A DNA stretch of 64,000 nt from CAVQZA01 sp963718355. Its GTDB lineage: Bacteria; Actinomycetota; Thermoleophilia; Gaiellales; Gaiellaceae. Positions 35,787-43,688 of this stretch are shown piece after piece. Position 1 is the stretch's first letter. Each line of letters starts with the position of its first letter. The notes under the pieces were generated by a model that was not told where the DNA came from, searched no databases, and saw only the letters and a list, made by a program, of their open reading frames with translations. The position numbers were made by a program, and so were the translations under genes. The DNA lies in the NCBI GenBank assembly GCA_963718355.1, contig CAVQZA010000013.1, forward strand, positions 62,001-126,000. Reading direction: 5' to 3'.

Positions 35787-37546
35787 GGCGCAAACGGATT
35801 CGCGACGCCCTCGAGCGACGGCGCGAGCGCGGGGAAGTGCCGCAGCAGCACCGAGCGCATCGTGTTCGACTCCACCCAGTCGTAGCCGGCCTGCGTATAG
35901 ACCTCGGGCCGGTAGTCGTCGGTGAAGAAGCGATCCGCCTCGAGCCGGCGCGAGGCCATCAGCACGAAGACGCGGAACGTCGTGTCCGCAAAGCCGAAGC
36001 CCTTCGGCTTGGGCTCGGCGTAGAGGCCGATCATCAGGTCGACGCGCTCGATGTCGCCGTCGTAGACGCGGCTGATCTCCTGCGCGAGCTCGGTCTCGCC
36101 GGTCAGCTCCTGGAACGTCTTCACGGGCTCGAGATGGAACAGTCGCCGGAACTCGTTGTAGCGCGGGACGCCGCGCTCGCGCGTGCGGACGATGTCGACC
36201 GCGGCCAGGTCGAGGATCTCGCCGTCGGCGCGCTCGAGCTTCTGGAGGTAGCGCGGGTAGTTGTGCAGCGCGATCGCGCCCGGATGCGCGACCCCGAACG
36301 AGTAGAGCAGGTCCTGGAGCGGCACCTGCTCGAACACTTCGCGGACGTGCTCGACGCCGATCTTCGGGAAGGTCCGCTCCTCGATCACGTGGTCATCCTC
36401 GAGCGCGCGGAACGTGAAGTCGTCGGGCAGCAGCGGATGCATCCGGTAGACCGCGACGAACTCCTCGGTGAGCGAGTAGGGCACGTCGAAGAGCTCCTTC
36501 GGCGAGCCGGGAATCCCGTGGAAGAGCTCGTTGCGGGTCTGGCGGCCGAAGCGCTCGTCGAAGTGCTCGCCGAGCAGCCCGTACCAGTTGGCGCGCATCC
36601 CGGCGACCGTGGTCGGGTGCGCGATGATCGCCGGCGTCCAGTCGATCGTGTGGATCTTCGCCATCAGCGCCGCGATCACGAGCCGCGCCTTGTCGTACAG
36701 GTCGTCGTCGGTCAGCGCGGGATACTCCGCGTGGAGGCGGTCGCAGACCGCGTTGTGCTCGAGCATGAACAGCGCGTGGAGGATCGCGAGGCCGACCCAG
36801 AAGTTCCCCGCGACCCCGGTGAGGTCGACGTGATCCTCGACCTCCTTCGGGATCAGCCCGCTCGCGTCGATCTTGAGCTTGCCGTTCTCGCCCGAGCGGA
36901 TCGCCTTCGCGAAGGCCGGGTCGCTGCCGTAGATCTGCGAGCCGTCCCACCAGTGCGTGTCGGCTGTCGTGAACGTGGGGGGCCCGGACGGGTCGGAGCT
37001 CGGATCCTTGCGCGTGCGCTGGATCTCCATCGGATGTGTCGGCCAGGGGTCGTCGTCGGCGAGCGCGATCGTCCAAGGGTTCTCCGCCTCGTTCTTGCCG
37101 TGGCTGAACCAGTCGTGCACCTCGAACTGGATCCAGGCGCCGGCGAGCAGGTTCAACGTCGTCGCCGGGATGAACTCGTTGCGCGTCAGGAGCTCGAGGC
37201 TGACCGTGCGCGGGTTCGGCTCGAGCAGCTTGTCGGGCGGGTCGGGATTGACCTTGTCGAACGGCACGTTGCGGCCGAACCGGCTGCCGAGGCTGCCCAT
37301 CAGCGGCTGGGCCAGGTCGTTGAAGGTGCCGTCGAGGGTGCGCGCGGTCAGGTGGCGGGACTCGTCTCCGCCGGCCGGGGGCACGTCGTCTGGGCCGCGG
37401 CCGCTGTCATAGAGATTCTCCGCGCGCAGTCTGTTTCGAATCCCGATCAGCGTCAGCATCCCGAACACCGTCGGCAGCTTGTCCCAGCCGAAACGGTGGT
37501 CGATCGACTCGGTCAGCGAGGAATACGAACGGGAGAACCACGACAT
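35765..37546 (-). CDS. Haem peroxidase, fatty-acid alpha-dioxygenase-like
   Basis: This is a 593-residue member of the animal-type peroxidase/cyclooxygenase superfamily. The distal haem region FEVHDWFSHG (His 144) and the proximal segment VAVYRMHPLLPDD match plant alpha-dioxygenases. Tyr 367 lies three residues before proximal His 370, the spacing of the catalytic Tyr and haem ligand in those enzymes. This predicts alpha-oxidation of fatty acids to 2-hydroperoxy acids. There is no signal peptide. The ATG at 37546 has an AAAGGA ribosome site. A general peroxidase activity is the alternative. Confidence 0.82.
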   Translation of the reverse strand: MSWFSRSYSSLTESIDHRFGWDKLPTVFGMLTLIGIRNRLRAENLYDSGRGPDDVPPAGGDESRHLTARTLDGTFNDLAQPLMGSLGSRFGRNVPFDKVNPDPPDKLLEPNPRTVSLELLTRNEFIPATTLNLLAGAWIQFEVHDWFSHGKNEAENPWTIALADDDPWPTHPMEIQRTRKDPSSDPSGPPTFTTADTHWWDGSQIYGSDPAFAKAIRSGENGKLKIDASGLIPKEVEDHVDLTGVAGNFWVGLAILHALFMLEHNAVCDRLHAEYPALTDDDLYDKARLVIAALMAKIHTIDWTPAIIAHPTTVAGMRANWYGLLGEHFDERFGRQTRNELFHGIPGSPKELFDVPYSLTEEFVAVYRMHPLLPDDFTFRALEDDHVIEERTFPKIGVEHVREVFEQVPLQDLLYSFGVAHPGAIALHNYPRYLQKLERADGEILDLAAVDIVRTRERGVPRYNEFRRLFHLEPVKTFQELTGETELAQEISRVYDGDIERVDLMIGLYAEPKPKGFGFADTTFRVFVLMASRRLEADRFFTDDYRPEVYTQAGYDWVESNTMRSVLLRHFPALAPSLEGVANPFAPWKSAGA

Positions 37547-37609
37547 GCTGAGTCCTTTCGTGGGCGGCTCGTCAGGACGCGACGATCAAAGCGCGCCAGG
37601 GCGGGCGAG

Positions 37610-37939
37610 TCAACCTGAGTGGTTGCGCAGCCAGCCGGAGCGAAGCTCGCGCGAGTGCAGGTCGAGCCGGGCGAGCAGCGCCTCGAGCTCGGTCAGCTCG
37701 GGCCGCAGGACCTCGATCCGCCGCAGCTCCGTCGCCAGAACGGTGAGCGAGGTGCCCGGGTCCGAGACGGCCGCGTCGAGGCGGCGTTCGCTGGCCTCGA
37801 TCTGGCCCCGGAGGGCCATGGCCCAGCCGCCGGCCTGATTGCGGAGCAGCCGCAACTCGGCCTCGGTCGCAGGGCTGTCGGCCAGCACCGCCCGGAGCCG
37901 GTCGATCAGTGCGAATTCCAGATGCGCTGTCGCGGTCAT
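37610..37939 (-). CDS. Small coiled-coil protein, hypothetical
   Basis: This is a 109-residue helical protein from the ATG at 37939, with heptad-like Leu/Ala/Glu/Arg repeats through most of its length (LRRIEVLRPELTELEALLAR). No family is recognised. It lies 63 bases upstream of the haem enzyme gene on the same strand and could be co-transcribed. GC-rich third positions support coding. The 140-base stretch 37940-38079 shows only a short inverted repeat, CGTTC-C-GAACG, at 38052-38062. Confidence 0.5.
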   Translation of the reverse strand: MTATAHLEFALIDRLRAVLADSPATEAELRLLRNQAGGWAMALRGQIEASERRLDAAVSDPGTSLTVLATELRRIEVLRPELTELEALLARLDLHSRELRSGWLRNHSG

Positions 37940-38079
37940 AGGCGTAGGTAGCGCACGCGGCACCGCTCAAGGGGAAGAGCGGTGCCACGCGCAAGTAGCG
38001 CTACCCCCCGGCTTTCCAGGGGACGAGCCTCTCGCGGTGGTGTAACAGGTGCGTTCCGAACGTGTAAGACGGAGGTAAA

Positions 38080-39564
38080 TCAGTGCTTCTTCAGCACCAC
38101 TGTCCTGGACTGGCGACGCGCCGTGCCGCCCGTTGGCGTGAAGGTGACCGCGACCCTGAGCGTCACGCGGTGCTTATGGGCGAGCGTCTTCGCAGCGGCG
38201 CCGGTGGCCACCACCGGCAGACCCACCGTGCTGGCGCCATTTGGCATGGCCTGTGCGGCGACCACGCCCGCTCCGGAGACAGCCAGCCTGCCGGCGCCCG
38301 GAACGTGAACAACGAGCGACGCCGTGCCGTTCCCATAGACGGTCGTGCCGAACGTGAAGATGTTGCTCGGCGCGACCGTCGGCGTGAAGCGCGCGATGAA
38401 CGCGGCGAGTGGGTTCCCGCCGGCCGCGGTGAAGTTGCCGCCGACGAAGACGTCCTTGCCGACGATCGCGACCGCCAGCCCGTTGCCGCCGATCGGCCCG
38501 TTGCCGGCGCCGTCGGAGCCGAGCGGCCCCCACGTAGTGCCGTCGAAGTTGGCGACCATGTCGGCCGTCGGGATGCCGTTCGCGTTCTGGAACGAGCCGG
38601 CCGCCACGACCTGCGAGCCCTTCGCCGCCAGTGCGTAGATGAAGGCGGACTTGGGAAACCAGCCGTCGTCGCCGGCCGAGTTCGCGCCGACCGCGCTCCA
38701 GGCCGAGCCGTTCCAGCGTGCGACGTGATCCGCCTGCGCGATCCCCGCGACGTTCAGCGAGTCGGTGCCGATATAGACGTCGTTTCCGCTCGAGGCGAGG
38801 CTGCGCACGTAGTCGTCGACCGCGCCGCCCCCGGTGCTCGGGCCGGTGCCCATCGCGTGCCACGAGCCGTTGAAGGCTGCGACATGGTCGGCCTGCGGGA
38901 TGCCCGCCGCGTTGATGAACTGCCCGCCCGCGTAGAGCGTCCCGTTGGCGTCGGCCGTGAGCGCGTAGACACCACCGTTGAGGTCGTTGAGGTTGCCGAC
39001 GACCCGTGCGGCGCCCGTGTTCAGATCGCAGGCGATCAGGTAGTTCGCGGTGTGGATGTTCGCGCCGTTCTGGAAGGCGCCGCCGACGTAGAGCGTCGAG
39101 CCGATGATCTGGAGCGCGGCGACGCTGCCGCCGAACGGGCCGCAGAACGGCGCCCAGTTCGTCCCGTTCCAGACCGCGAGGAAGTCCGCCGCGGGATTGC
39201 CGCCGGCGTCGGTGAACTGGCCGCCGACGTAGAGCTTGACGTGGTTGGGGTCCCAGGCGATCGCGTGGACGTCGCCGTTGAGCGGCGTCGGTGTCGCGAA
39301 CGCCGTCCAGAAGGACGTCGGGTACCAGATGGCGAAATGGGCCGCGGGACGGCCGTCGGCGGTCTTGAAGTCGAAGTTGCCGCCGACGAGGAGCCCGTTG
39401 TCCGACTCGGTGCTGAGCGCGTAGACCGCACCGTTCAGCGAGTGGATCTTCGGCGTCTTGTAGTCCCCGACGGGAAACCAGCCGCCATTGCCGGCCGCCG
39501 AAGCAGCGGCGATCGCGACGAGGGCAACCGACGTGACGACCAGGGCCCATCGCGTTCGTCTCAA
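38080..39564 (-). CDS. Exported beta-propeller protein
   Basis: This is a 494-residue secreted protein with an N-terminal signal peptide (ALVVTSVALVAIAAASAAG). At least six repeats of 45-55 residues follow, in the pattern VYAL...LYVGGxFxxAGGxPAAxxxAxWNGxxW, typical of blades of a beta-propeller related to delta-60 or cortical-marker repeats. The last 100 residues are a different beta-rich domain ending in a basic tail (SRTVVLKKH). The TTG at 39564 is chosen because it directly precedes the basic n-region, and GGGGAG lies eight bases upstream. It probably acts at the cell surface; the ligand is unknown. Confidence 0.8.
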   Translation of the reverse strand: MRRTRWALVVTSVALVAIAAASAAGNGGWFPVGDYKTPKIHSLNGAVYALSTESDNGLLVGGNFDFKTADGRPAAHFAIWYPTSFWTAFATPTPLNGDVHAIAWDPNHVKLYVGGQFTDAGGNPAADFLAVWNGTNWAPFCGPFGGSVAALQIIGSTLYVGGAFQNGANIHTANYLIACDLNTGAARVVGNLNDLNGGVYALTADANGTLYAGGQFINAAGIPQADHVAAFNGSWHAMGTGPSTGGGAVDDYVRSLASSGNDVYIGTDSLNVAGIAQADHVARWNGSAWSAVGANSAGDDGWFPKSAFIYALAAKGSQVVAAGSFQNANGIPTADMVANFDGTTWGPLGSDGAGNGPIGGNGLAVAIVGKDVFVGGNFTAAGGNPLAAFIARFTPTVAPSNIFTFGTTVYGNGTASLVVHVPGAGRLAVSGAGVVAAQAMPNGASTVGLPVVATGAAAKTLAHKHRVTLRVAVTFTPTGGTARRQSRTVVLKKH

Positions 39565-39647
39565 GCTGCCTGCTCCCCGAGTTGCGTTCCGTTGACCGGA
39601 CCGACCCGGGTGCCAACCGGTGACCCAGTATAGGTCGCCGCGCTGGC

Positions 39648-39653
39648 TAGCCT
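39648..39653 (+). promoter_or_regulatory. -10 box for leaderless universal stress protein gene
   Basis: TAGCCT ends six bases before the GTG at 39660. Confidence 0.5.
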
Positions 39654-39659
39654 GTCGAC

Positions 39660-40115
39660 GTGTTCCTCAACATCCTCGTCGGCTTCGACGGCTCGGCGTC
39701 CTCGCGCCGGGCGCTCGAGCACGCAGTCGAGCTCGCGCGGGTCGGCAACGCGAAGCTGACGGTGATCGCGGTCGCGCCGCCCGTGGCGAGCTACGTCGCA
39801 CTCGCCGGCGGCGGCACCGAGCGGATGCGCACCGAGCTCGACGAGTGGGCGGCCGCACGGCTCGCCCTTGCGACCGAGCTCGTCCCGGACGAGCTGAACG
39901 CCCACACCATCCAGCGCTCGGGCGAGGTCGGCCTGGAGATCGTGAAGGAGCTCGAGCGCGGCCACTACGACCTGGTCGTCCTCGGCTCACGACACCGCGG
40001 CCGCGCCCAGGAAGGCCTTCTCGGCACCGTGAACGGCTATGTGCACTTCCATTCGCGCGTGCCGCATCTGACCGTTCCGGACGACGGCACGAAGCTGGCA
40101 TCCCCCGCAATGTGA
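39660..40115 (+). CDS. Universal stress protein (UspA family)
   Basis: This is a single-domain Usp of 151 residues. It begins NILVGFDGSASSRRALEHA with the first Asp of the nucleotide site, and has LVVLGSRHRGRAQEGLLGTVNGYV, a variant of the GxxGxxxxxxxGS ATP-binding signature in which GTVN stands in for the usual GSVS. ATP binding is thus plausible but not certain. The GTG at 39660 is leaderless by the same pattern as other first genes. It is divergent from the propeller gene and stands alone. Confidence 0.88.
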   Translation: MFLNILVGFDGSASSRRALEHAVELARVGNAKLTVIAVAPPVASYVALAGGGTERMRTELDEWAAARLALATELVPDELNAHTIQRSGEVGLEIVKELERGHYDLVVLGSRHRGRAQEGLLGTVNGYVHFHSRVPHLTVPDDGTKLASPAM

Positions 40116-40227
40116 CCCGCATGGGGCGCGGCTTTTGGGCAACTGCGGTACGCGGTTCCGCTGATTGCGCCGGACCGCCGTCGGCCCTCGCTGTGGCACC
40201 AAGCCTCGTCACTGTTTCGTCGCATGA

Positions 40228-40824
40228 CCGCCATCCCTCAGCGACCGTCTCCGCTCCGAAGGCGAGCTCGGTCACGATCTCTTTCTCGTCCAGGACGGAT
40301 CGTGCAACGGATGGCAGCTTCCTCACGGAGAACATCAAGGAGCTCGGCTTCCTCACGGACTCCGAGATCCAGATCGGTCAGTGGAGCGATGCAAGCAGAT
40401 CGAGCCGGGCCTGTACTGGGTGATGCTGAGGGCCTCACCGGATTTCGCCAGTTGCTACCTCTTCGGCGTCGGAGGCTATGACCCGTCGTGCGCGTAGGCG
40501 ACGCTTCGTCTTGTCGCGAACCCTCGTGGCGTGAGCGTGCTGTACCGGGTTTGCTACCCCCTCAAGAGCGGGACGAAGCAATGCATAGGCGGCACCCTCT
40601 CCGGTTACAGCTGGAACGCTTCGGCCAGCTCTTCGGTCACAGTGTCGACGCGGAAGCTGGCGACTTTGACGAAGTTCACGTGGTACGTGAACGGCAAAGT
40701 CGTCGCCAGCAAGCGCGTGCGCGTTCCACTAGCCGCAGTCGAAGGGGCAGCAGCACCGTGCAGGCTGCGACCGGTCACGGGAACGACATCCTGCTCTCAC
40801 GCGCCACCCGGCTGGGGTGGATGA
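40228..40824 (+). pseudogene. Decayed exported-protein gene
   Basis: The stretch from 40116 to 40830 has no intact long gene and a less GC-rich codon pattern than its surroundings. One frame from 40228 carries protein-like pieces (GHDLFLVQDGSCNGW, then YWVMLRASPDFASCYLFGVG). It meets a TAG at 40495-40497 and continues in the same frame with ATLRLVANPRGVSVLYRVCY, ending in a Thr/Ser-rich beta-type segment (TFTWYVNGKVVASKRVRV without the first T). Between these pieces another frame looks more protein-like (FLTENIKELGFLTDSEIQ), which suggests two compensating frameshifts. The remnant resembles a cysteine-containing secreted domain. A 97-codon intact part from GTG 40531 could still be translated. 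Confidence 0.45.
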
Positions 40825-41834
40825 GCCTCGGGCGGTTTGCGCCCGAGGTGCTGCGTCCAGCGCGATCCAAGGACGAGGTAGAACTTGTTGTCCGAGTAGT
40901 AGACAGCGGCTAGAAGTGCAAGACCGGCGCCGAGCATGACGACGATGGCTCCGCGCTCGACTGTCGCAGGCATTGCGGCGTTGACATGTCCGTGCTGGAG
41001 CGTCCCGAACCAGGCGAGGCCGACGAGGAAGCCGATCGCACCGGTGAGGCTGACGGCGAGCGTTTGCCAGGGTCGGAGGAATAGCAGCCGCAGAACGAGG
41101 GCGAGAGCGGCGGCGGTGAGCATGAGCTCGACCTTCTGCTCGAGCGAGACCGCCGGACGACCGTAGAGCAGGTACCCGGCGGCAGCGACTGCGATGGCGG
41201 CGACGTCGACGAGTATCAGCACGGTGGCGAGCATGGCGTTGAGGCGGCGGCGACGGAGCCGCAGCAGTGCCGGCAGGGCGGCCACGACGATGATGGCGGG
41301 CCAGAGCCACAGGAGCGATGGCGGGTTGACGTGCCGGAGACTGCCTCGAAGTTGCGCGGGGCGTCCGTCGATGCGGAGTGGCACCGTCCAGGTGCCGACG
41401 AACTGGGAGCCGGGGGCGCGAGCCGCGAGCGCGAGTCCGTGTAGTCGGTCCTCGTGCCAGCGATAGGCGTGGCCACGGGACACGGTCGCCCAGAGCGGCG
41501 TCACCGTGGGCGAGCTGTACGGCACGGTCTGGCCGGGGAGGGCGCGGTTGAGGAGCCAGGTCGCTGAGCGCCTGTTCGCCTGGACGCCGTTTGCCGTGAA
41601 GCGGAGGTACGGCTCGCCGGAGAAGCCGAGCACGACGACCGTCGATCGCGACGAGACGTCGAGCCAGAGACTTTGGTCGCCGTCGATCACCTTCGCACGG
41701 ATCCCGGCCGGGAGGCTGGTGATTCGGGCGACATAGGCTGTGGCGACCGGGATGGTGCGGCCGACGTGTGCGGCAGCGCCGCCGGGCAAGCACAGTGCCG
41801 CCAGCATGACGGCGGCGATGCCTGCGGCCCGCAC
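40797..41834 (-). CDS. Exported membrane protein next to SCO1, possibly copper-related
   Basis: This is a 345-residue protein with a signal peptide, an extracytoplasmic beta-rich domain of about 140 residues (starting HVGRTIPVATAYVARI), then about six transmembrane helices and a basic tail. The overall plan resembles CopC-CopD-like or YcnJ-like proteins, but I do not see a firm copper motif beyond scattered His residues. It begins three bases after the SCO1 gene on the same strand, so a shared job in copper delivery to cytochrome oxidase is an inference from context. Confidence 0.6.
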   Translation of the reverse strand: MRAAGIAAVMLAALCLPGGAAAHVGRTIPVATAYVARITSLPAGIRAKVIDGDQSLWLDVSSRSTVVVLGFSGEPYLRFTANGVQANRRSATWLLNRALPGQTVPYSSPTVTPLWATVSRGHAYRWHEDRLHGLALAARAPGSQFVGTWTVPLRIDGRPAQLRGSLRHVNPPSLLWLWPAIIVVAALPALLRLRRRRLNAMLATVLILVDVAAIAVAAAGYLLYGRPAVSLEQKVELMLTAAALALVLRLLFLRPWQTLAVSLTGAIGFLVGLAWFGTLQHGHVNAAMPATVERGAIVVMLGAGLALLAAVYYSDNKFYLVLGSRWTQHLGRKPPEAHPPQPGGA

Positions 41835-41837
41835 CGC

Positions 41838-42536
41838 CTAGGCGCCCTGGAGCGAGGCGATCGTTCGCTCGACCTCGCGCGCGTCGAACGGCCATATGAA
41901 GAGCGCCCGCTCGTGGCCGCTTCTGTCGATCACGTATGACGCCTCGATGTGGGAGATCTCATGCACCGTCACCCCTGCAGTCGTTCTCATGTCGTCCCGC
42001 ACGCCGATCTGGTAGTCGCGCCATGCGGCAGTGAGCTGTGCAGCGGAGCCGATCGCCCATCGCCACTCCGGGACCAGGTCCCATCTCCGCGCGTCCAGTA
42101 GCAGGTTGCCTCGCGCGTTGCCCCAGAGATTGACGCTGATGGCGACGATCGCTGGTCGCTGCGATGCGGGCAGCCTGTCGACGACGGTGTTGAGGACCTT
42201 CGCCTCGAGTGGGCAGTAGTTGCGGCAGAGTGGGTCGATGAACGTGACGATCGCGGTTCTGCCGCGCAGCGAGGCGAGCGAGACGGGCGTCCCGTTCTGA
42301 TCGTGCAGCGAGAAGGCAGGCGCGACACGGGAGCCGGCAGCCCAGATCGCGGCAGGCCCGCCGATCGGTGTGCCGGAGGACGGAGACGAGCGATGGAGGA
42401 GGGCCGCCAAAGCCCCGGCCGCCACCCCGACCGCCGCGGCGACCGCAACGACCAACAGGGCACGCCGAAGGGGTCGGTGGGATTTGGTGCCACCGACCGC
42501 GGGTGTGCCCGGTAGCGGTGAGCTCTGTTCGGTCAT
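41838..42536 (-). CDS. SCO1/SenC-type copper chaperone
   Basis: This is a 232-residue membrane-anchored thioredoxin-fold protein. One N-terminal helix is followed by FSLHDQNGTPVSLASLRGRT, the copper-binding CxxxC as CRNYC (Cys 104 and 108), and a later His in ISHIEASYVID that serves as the third ligand in SCO proteins. SCO1 proteins insert copper into the CuA site of cytochrome c oxidase. Oxidase genes are not in the window. It is first in a two-gene minus-strand operon and divergent from the next gene by 50 bases. Confidence 0.88.
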   Translation of the reverse strand: MTEQSSPLPGTPAVGGTKSHRPLRRALLVVAVAAAVGVAAGALAALLHRSSPSSGTPIGGPAAIWAAGSRVAPAFSLHDQNGTPVSLASLRGRTAIVTFIDPLCRNYCPLEAKVLNTVVDRLPASQRPAIVAISVNLWGNARGNLLLDARRWDLVPEWRWAIGSAAQLTAAWRDYQIGVRDDMRTTAGVTVHEISHIEASYVIDRSGHERALFIWPFDAREVERTIASLQGA

Positions 42537-42586
42537 CCGGGAGTCCGCCAGCCCGGTCGGCGGAGCTGAGAGAGTAACGGATCAGG

Positions 42587-43231
42587 TTGCATCCTTCTCG
42601 GCATCGCTGCGCGATCGTCTCGGCACTTGCCGTCGCGTTCCTCGCCTCGGTCGCGGTCCCTTCGGCCAGAGCGGACGGCGACCCTGCGAGCGATGTCCTC
42701 TACTCGCAGTCCATCTTCCTGCCCGCAAACGTTCCGGCATCCGCGACTGATCGCGCGACTCTCGCGCAGCTCGTCCGTGCGTCCCGCATCCTCGGAGTGC
42801 CGGTGAAGGTTGCTGTGATCGGCTCGCCGTACGACCTGGGCTCGGTAACGGCTCTCTGGCGGCGACCTCACCTCTATGCGCGGTTCCTCGGCACCGAGCT
42901 CGCCTTCGTCTACCCCGGTGACGTGCTGGTCGTGATGAAGCAAGGGATCGGCGTCTCCCGGGCCGGCAAAACCGTGCCGCGCGCCGAGTCGTCGCAGGCG
43001 ACCGTCGACACATCACGAGGACTCCTGGCAGAGGCGATAGCCGCGGTCCGGCACCTTGCCAAGGTTCGAGGCGTCTCACTCCCGGCAGCGAAAACCGTGC
43101 CGCCGCCGAGGCCGAGGCAGCATCACACCAGCGATCTGGGAACGCTCCTGGCACTCCTGGCCGGAACGCTCCTCGTAGCGGCTGCCTGGACATACAGCCT
43201 CCACGCCCGCCCGCTCAGATCAGCCCAATGA
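42587..43231 (+). CDS. Exported, C-terminally anchored protein (TPM-like)
   Basis: This is a 214-residue protein with a signal peptide (CAIVSALAVAFLASVAVPSA) and a soluble domain of about 130 residues with the alternating pattern LGVPVKVAVIGSPYDLGSV and VYPGDVLVVMKQGIGV. A Pro-rich linker and one C-terminal transmembrane helix follow. The domain faintly resembles TPM-domain proteins. The TTG at 42587 is the only start that keeps the signal peptide. It is divergent from the SCO1 gene, so it may act with it at the outer face of the membrane. The specific function is unknown. Confidence 0.65.
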   Translation: MHPSRHRCAIVSALAVAFLASVAVPSARADGDPASDVLYSQSIFLPANVPASATDRATLAQLVRASRILGVPVKVAVIGSPYDLGSVTALWRRPHLYARFLGTELAFVYPGDVLVVMKQGIGVSRAGKTVPRAESSQATVDTSRGLLAEAIAAVRHLAKVRGVSLPAAKTVPPPRPRQHHTSDLGTLLALLAGTLLVAAAWTYSLHARPLRSAQ

Positions 43232-43593
43232 GCTCTCGGCGACAGGAAATCGTTGCCTGCGCGAGCGTGCTCTCGCCCCGCGCTATTCACGGGATCTAGG
43301 TGAGGTGCCTCTCGCGGGCTCGAGCCGCGTCGCTCCCGCTCAGCCGATCTCCTGACGGACGGCACGATGCCGGCACAGGTTTCATGGTTGCGGCCAGCGG
43401 CCGAGTACGGCGCGCAGGACGCGGCAGCCGATGTTCAAGCAGCCGCCGCGGCCTCGGGTTGGGCCGCCTATTGCTGCAATCCCACGGATTGTCGGGGCGG
43501 CACCGGGGACAGCACGCGGTGGGCATTCCCGGCGCCTCTGGCAGACCTGACCTGCCAGTTCAAGCCGTTTCCCTGAAGCGGTACGCCCCTGTA
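43232..43593. other. Gene-poor spacer before tRNA-Glu
   Basis: These 362 bases hold only one doubtful small open frame, listed separately. No promoter, repeat or hairpin stands out. Confidence 0.5.
43367..43576 (+). CDS. Doubtful small open frame (69 residues)
   Basis: An ATG-started frame ends in a stretch with non-shadow-like composition (WAAYCCNPTDCRGGTGDSTR, then WAFPAPLADLTCQF). The four cysteines and aromatic residues look like real protein, but there is no ribosome site and no recognised family. It may be the 3' remnant of a lost exported-protein gene next to the tRNA. Confidence 0.25.
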   Translation: MPAQVSWLRPAAEYGAQDAAADVQAAAAASGWAAYCCNPTDCRGGTGDSTRWAFPAPLADLTCQFKPFP

Positions 43594-43666
43594 AGGCCCA
43601 TACGGGATTCGAACCCGTGCCGCCGCCGTGAGAGGGCGGTGTCCTAGGCCACTAGACGAATGGGCC
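43594..43666 (-). tRNA. tRNA-Glu (anticodon CTC)
   Basis: The reverse strand folds into a complete cloverleaf. The acceptor GGCCCAT pairs with ATGGGCC, the D arm contains TAGTGGCCTAGGA, the anticodon stem CCGCC/GGCGG encloses the loop CTCTCAC with CTC at the centre, and the T arm is ACGGG-TTCGAAT-CCCGT. CCA is not encoded. The base after the acceptor is T, an unusual discriminator. Confidence 0.95.
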
Positions 43667-43688
43667 GAGCGCGACGATTGTATCGGTA

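Noticed and set aside
43300..43647. 115-residue plus-strand open frame running into the tRNA gene
   Set aside because: Its end overlaps the tRNA-Glu gene and its composition is shadow-like.
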